Shown here in pieces: positions 4,871 through 6,384 of a DNA stretch of 6,384 nucleotides (the stretch's first letter is position 1; each line of letters opens with the position of its first letter). The DNA is from Amnimonas aquatica (GTDB taxonomy: Bacteria; Pseudomonadota; Gammaproteobacteria; Pseudomonadales; Moraxellaceae), in NCBI RefSeq assembly GCF_002943415.1, contig NZ_PTQZ01000095.1, positions 1-6,384 on the forward strand, in the 5' to 3' direction. Under the pieces are notes generated by a model. It was not told the origin of the DNA, did no database searches, and saw only the letters and a program-made list of their open reading frames with translations. The translations under genes were made by a program, and so were the position numbers.

Positions 4871-6384
4871 ATGGATGCCACCCTGCAGCGACAGCTCGCC
4901 TGGCTGGAGCGGGACGCGGCCTGTCTCGTCGGCATGCGCCGCGGTCTCGAGAAGGAGGCCTTGCGCGTGCAGCCGGATGGCTGGCTGGCGCAGACGCCGC
5001 ACCCTCGGGCGCTGGGCTCGACGCTGACGCATCCGTACATCACCACGGACTATTCCGAGGCCCTGATCGAGCTGATCACGCCGGCCTGCGGCAGCATCGA
5101 CCAGGCACTGGGCTGGCTCGACGACCTGCACCGGCATGTCTACGCCCACATCGGCGAAGAGCGCCTGTGGGTCAACTCCATGCCCTGCAAGCTCGGGCCG
5201 GACGACAACATTCCGCTGGCGCAGTACGGCAGCTCGAACATCGGCCGCATGAAGACCCTGTACCGCCACGGCCTCGGCCTGCGCTACGGCCGTCGCATGC
5301 AGACCATCGCCGGCATCCACTACAACCTTTCTTTCCCCGAGACCTTCTGGCGCCGCTGGCAGGGCGAGGCCGGCGCCGTCGGCGAGCTGCAGGCCTTCAT
5401 GTCGGCGCGCTATCTCGGCCTGGTGCGCAACTTCCAGCGCCGCAGCTGGCTGCTGCTGTACCTGCTGGGTGCCAGCCCGGCGGTCTGCGGTACCTTCCTG
5501 GAGGGGCGCGAACACGGTCTGCAGAGCCTGCCGTCGGGCACGCTCTACCTGCCCGAGGCGACTTCGCTGCGCATGAGCAAGCTGGGTTACCAGAACGATG
5601 CCCAGTCCGGCCTGCATGTGTCCTACAACGCGCTGGACGAGTACATCCATGATCTCGACAGCGCCATCCGCACGCCCTACCCGCCCTACGAGGCCGCTGG
5701 CGTGGTGCGCGACGGTGTCTGGCAGCAGATCAACGCCAATATCCTGCAGATCGAGAACGAGTACTACGGCCTGATCCGCCCCAAGCGCACCATCCGCAGT
5801 GGCGAGCGCCCGACCCAGGCGCTGGCGCGCCGTGGTGTCGAGTATGTCGAGCTGCGCTGTGTCGACCTTGATCCGTTCGAGCCGCTGGGCATCGGCGTCG
5901 ACAGTGCGCACTTCCTCGAGGTATTCGCGCTGCACTGCCTGCTGACCGACAGCCCGGCGTTCAGGCCGACCGATTACGATCGCCTGCCCGAGAATCAGCA
6001 GGCCATGGTCGAGCGTGGTCGCGATCCCGGACTGGTATTGAACGATTGCAGCGGCCGCCACCGCTTCCGTGATCTCGCGGCGAGGCTGTTCGATGAGCTG
6101 CAGTCGGTGGCCGAGGTGCTGGATGCCGCGCATGCCACCAGTGCCTACACGCAGGCGCTCGCGCGTCAGCGCGACAAGCTGCGCGATCCGGCACTCACCG
6201 GTTCGGCGCGTGTGCTCGAGGCCATGTCGGCAGCCGGTCACGGCTTCTACGGCTTCGCCCAAGAGCGTGCCGACCGAATTCGTGATGAAATGCTGGCCAG
6301 GCCGCTGCCCGCCGACCGCGAGCGTGAACTGTCCGGTGCGGCCGGTGCGTCGCTCGCCGCCCAGGCTGATCTCGAGGCGCAGCC
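4871..6384 (+). CDS. gshA: Glutamate-cysteine ligase, proteobacterial type (3' end outside window)
   Basis: ATP-dependent cytoplasmic enzyme joining L-glutamate and L-cysteine to gamma-glutamylcysteine, the first and usually rate-limiting step of glutathione synthesis. The frame is open for 504 codons to the window edge. E. coli GshA has 518 residues, so probably only a short C-terminal piece is missing. Family features in order: RGLEKEALRV (24-33) with Glu27 and Glu29; ITTDYSEALIELITP (57-71) with Asp60 and Glu67, at the same numbering as the E. coli metal and substrate site; SMPC (103-106); LAQYGSSNIGRMKTLYRHGL (116-135); QTIAGIHYN (144-152); GASPAVC (200-206); LQIENEYYGLIRPKR (292-306); and GVEYVELRCVDLDPF (322-336). 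The start at 4871 aligns residue for residue with the E. coli N-terminus (13 residues up to AWLE) and has good spacing from AAGGAG; a tandem ATG at 4868 is the alternative. It may be co-transcribed with tex. I found no convincing promoter of its own. Confidence 0.97.
   Translation, partial: MDATLQRQLAWLERDAACLVGMRRGLEKEALRVQPDGWLAQTPHPRALGSTLTHPYITTDYSEALIELITPACGSIDQALGWLDDLHRHVYAHIGEERLWVNSMPCKLGPDDNIPLAQYGSSNIGRMKTLYRHGLGLRYGRRMQTIAGIHYNLSFPETFWRRWQGEAGAVGELQAFMSARYLGLVRNFQRRSWLLLYLLGASPAVCGTFLEGREHGLQSLPSGTLYLPEATSLRMSKLGYQNDAQSGLHVSYNALDEYIHDLDSAIRTPYPPYEAAGVVRDGVWQQINANILQIENEYYGLIRPKRTIRSGERPTQALARRGVEYVELRCVDLDPFEPLGIGVDSAHFLEVFALHCLLTDSPAFRPTDYDRLPENQQAMVERGRDPGLVLNDCSGRHRFRDLAARLFDELQSVAEVLDAAHATSAYTQALARQRDKLRDPALTGSARVLEAMSAAGHGFYGFAQERADRIRDEMLARPLPADRERELSGAAGASLAAQADLEAQ

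Noticed and set aside
4730..6262. A 510-codon open frame on the minus strand spanning gshA
   Set aside because: The plus strand reads as glutamate-cysteine ligase with family motifs along its whole length. The antisense frame is open because of high third-position GC, and its product is a repetitive mix rich in Ala, Gln, Arg and Val with no recognisable domain.
1..6384. CRISPR arrays, insertion sequences, tRNA or rRNA genes, phage or defence genes
   Set aside because: I saw no spaced direct repeats, transposase motifs, terminal inverted repeats or RNA gene signatures. All substantial coding content is accounted for by core genes.

Overview
The window looks like ordinary chromosome from a GC-rich gammaproteobacterium. 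The coding regions are dense, GC-rich at third positions and show no sign of transfer. Every recognisable protein is a core proteobacterial protein closely resembling its E. coli counterpart. The gene order (an EnvZ/OmpR-type pair, then tex, then gshA) resembles the Pseudomonas amgS-amgR / tex / gshA neighbourhood as I recall it, and partly the E. coli envZ-ompR / greB / yhgF(tex) neighbourhood. I cannot place the organism below class level.

Layout from left to right. Positions 1-63 hold what is probably the last 20 codons of an unidentified plus-strand gene, followed by a possible small terminator. On the minus strand, a complete sensor kinase gene (envZ type, 103-1473) and its response regulator gene (ompR type, 1475-2203) form a two-gene operon in the order ompR-envZ, with one base between them. 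A 232-base divergent intergenic region (2204-2435) carries a perfect TATAAT box for the rightward gene and a GC-rich hairpin in its leader. On the plus strand, tex (2436-4820) encodes a complete S1-domain RNA-binding transcription accessory protein with a glycine-rich tail. After 50 bases with an imperfect hairpin and a strong ribosome binding site comes gshA (4871 to the window end), glutamate-cysteine ligase, cut off by the window edge shortly before its expected stop.

How the genes work together: EnvZ and OmpR form a membrane-to-DNA signalling pair responding to envelope or osmotic conditions. Tex is a nucleic-acid-binding protein linked to transcription, and GshA makes gamma-glutamylcysteine, the first step of glutathione synthesis. 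tex and gshA may be co-transcribed, but they are not known to share a pathway.

I looked for an undescribed system and did not find one. The second-look items are regulatory details (the divergent promoter, the leader hairpin, the tex-gshA hairpin), the Tex tail and the compact gene order. The very long open frames antisense to the real genes are shadows of high-GC coding sequence.
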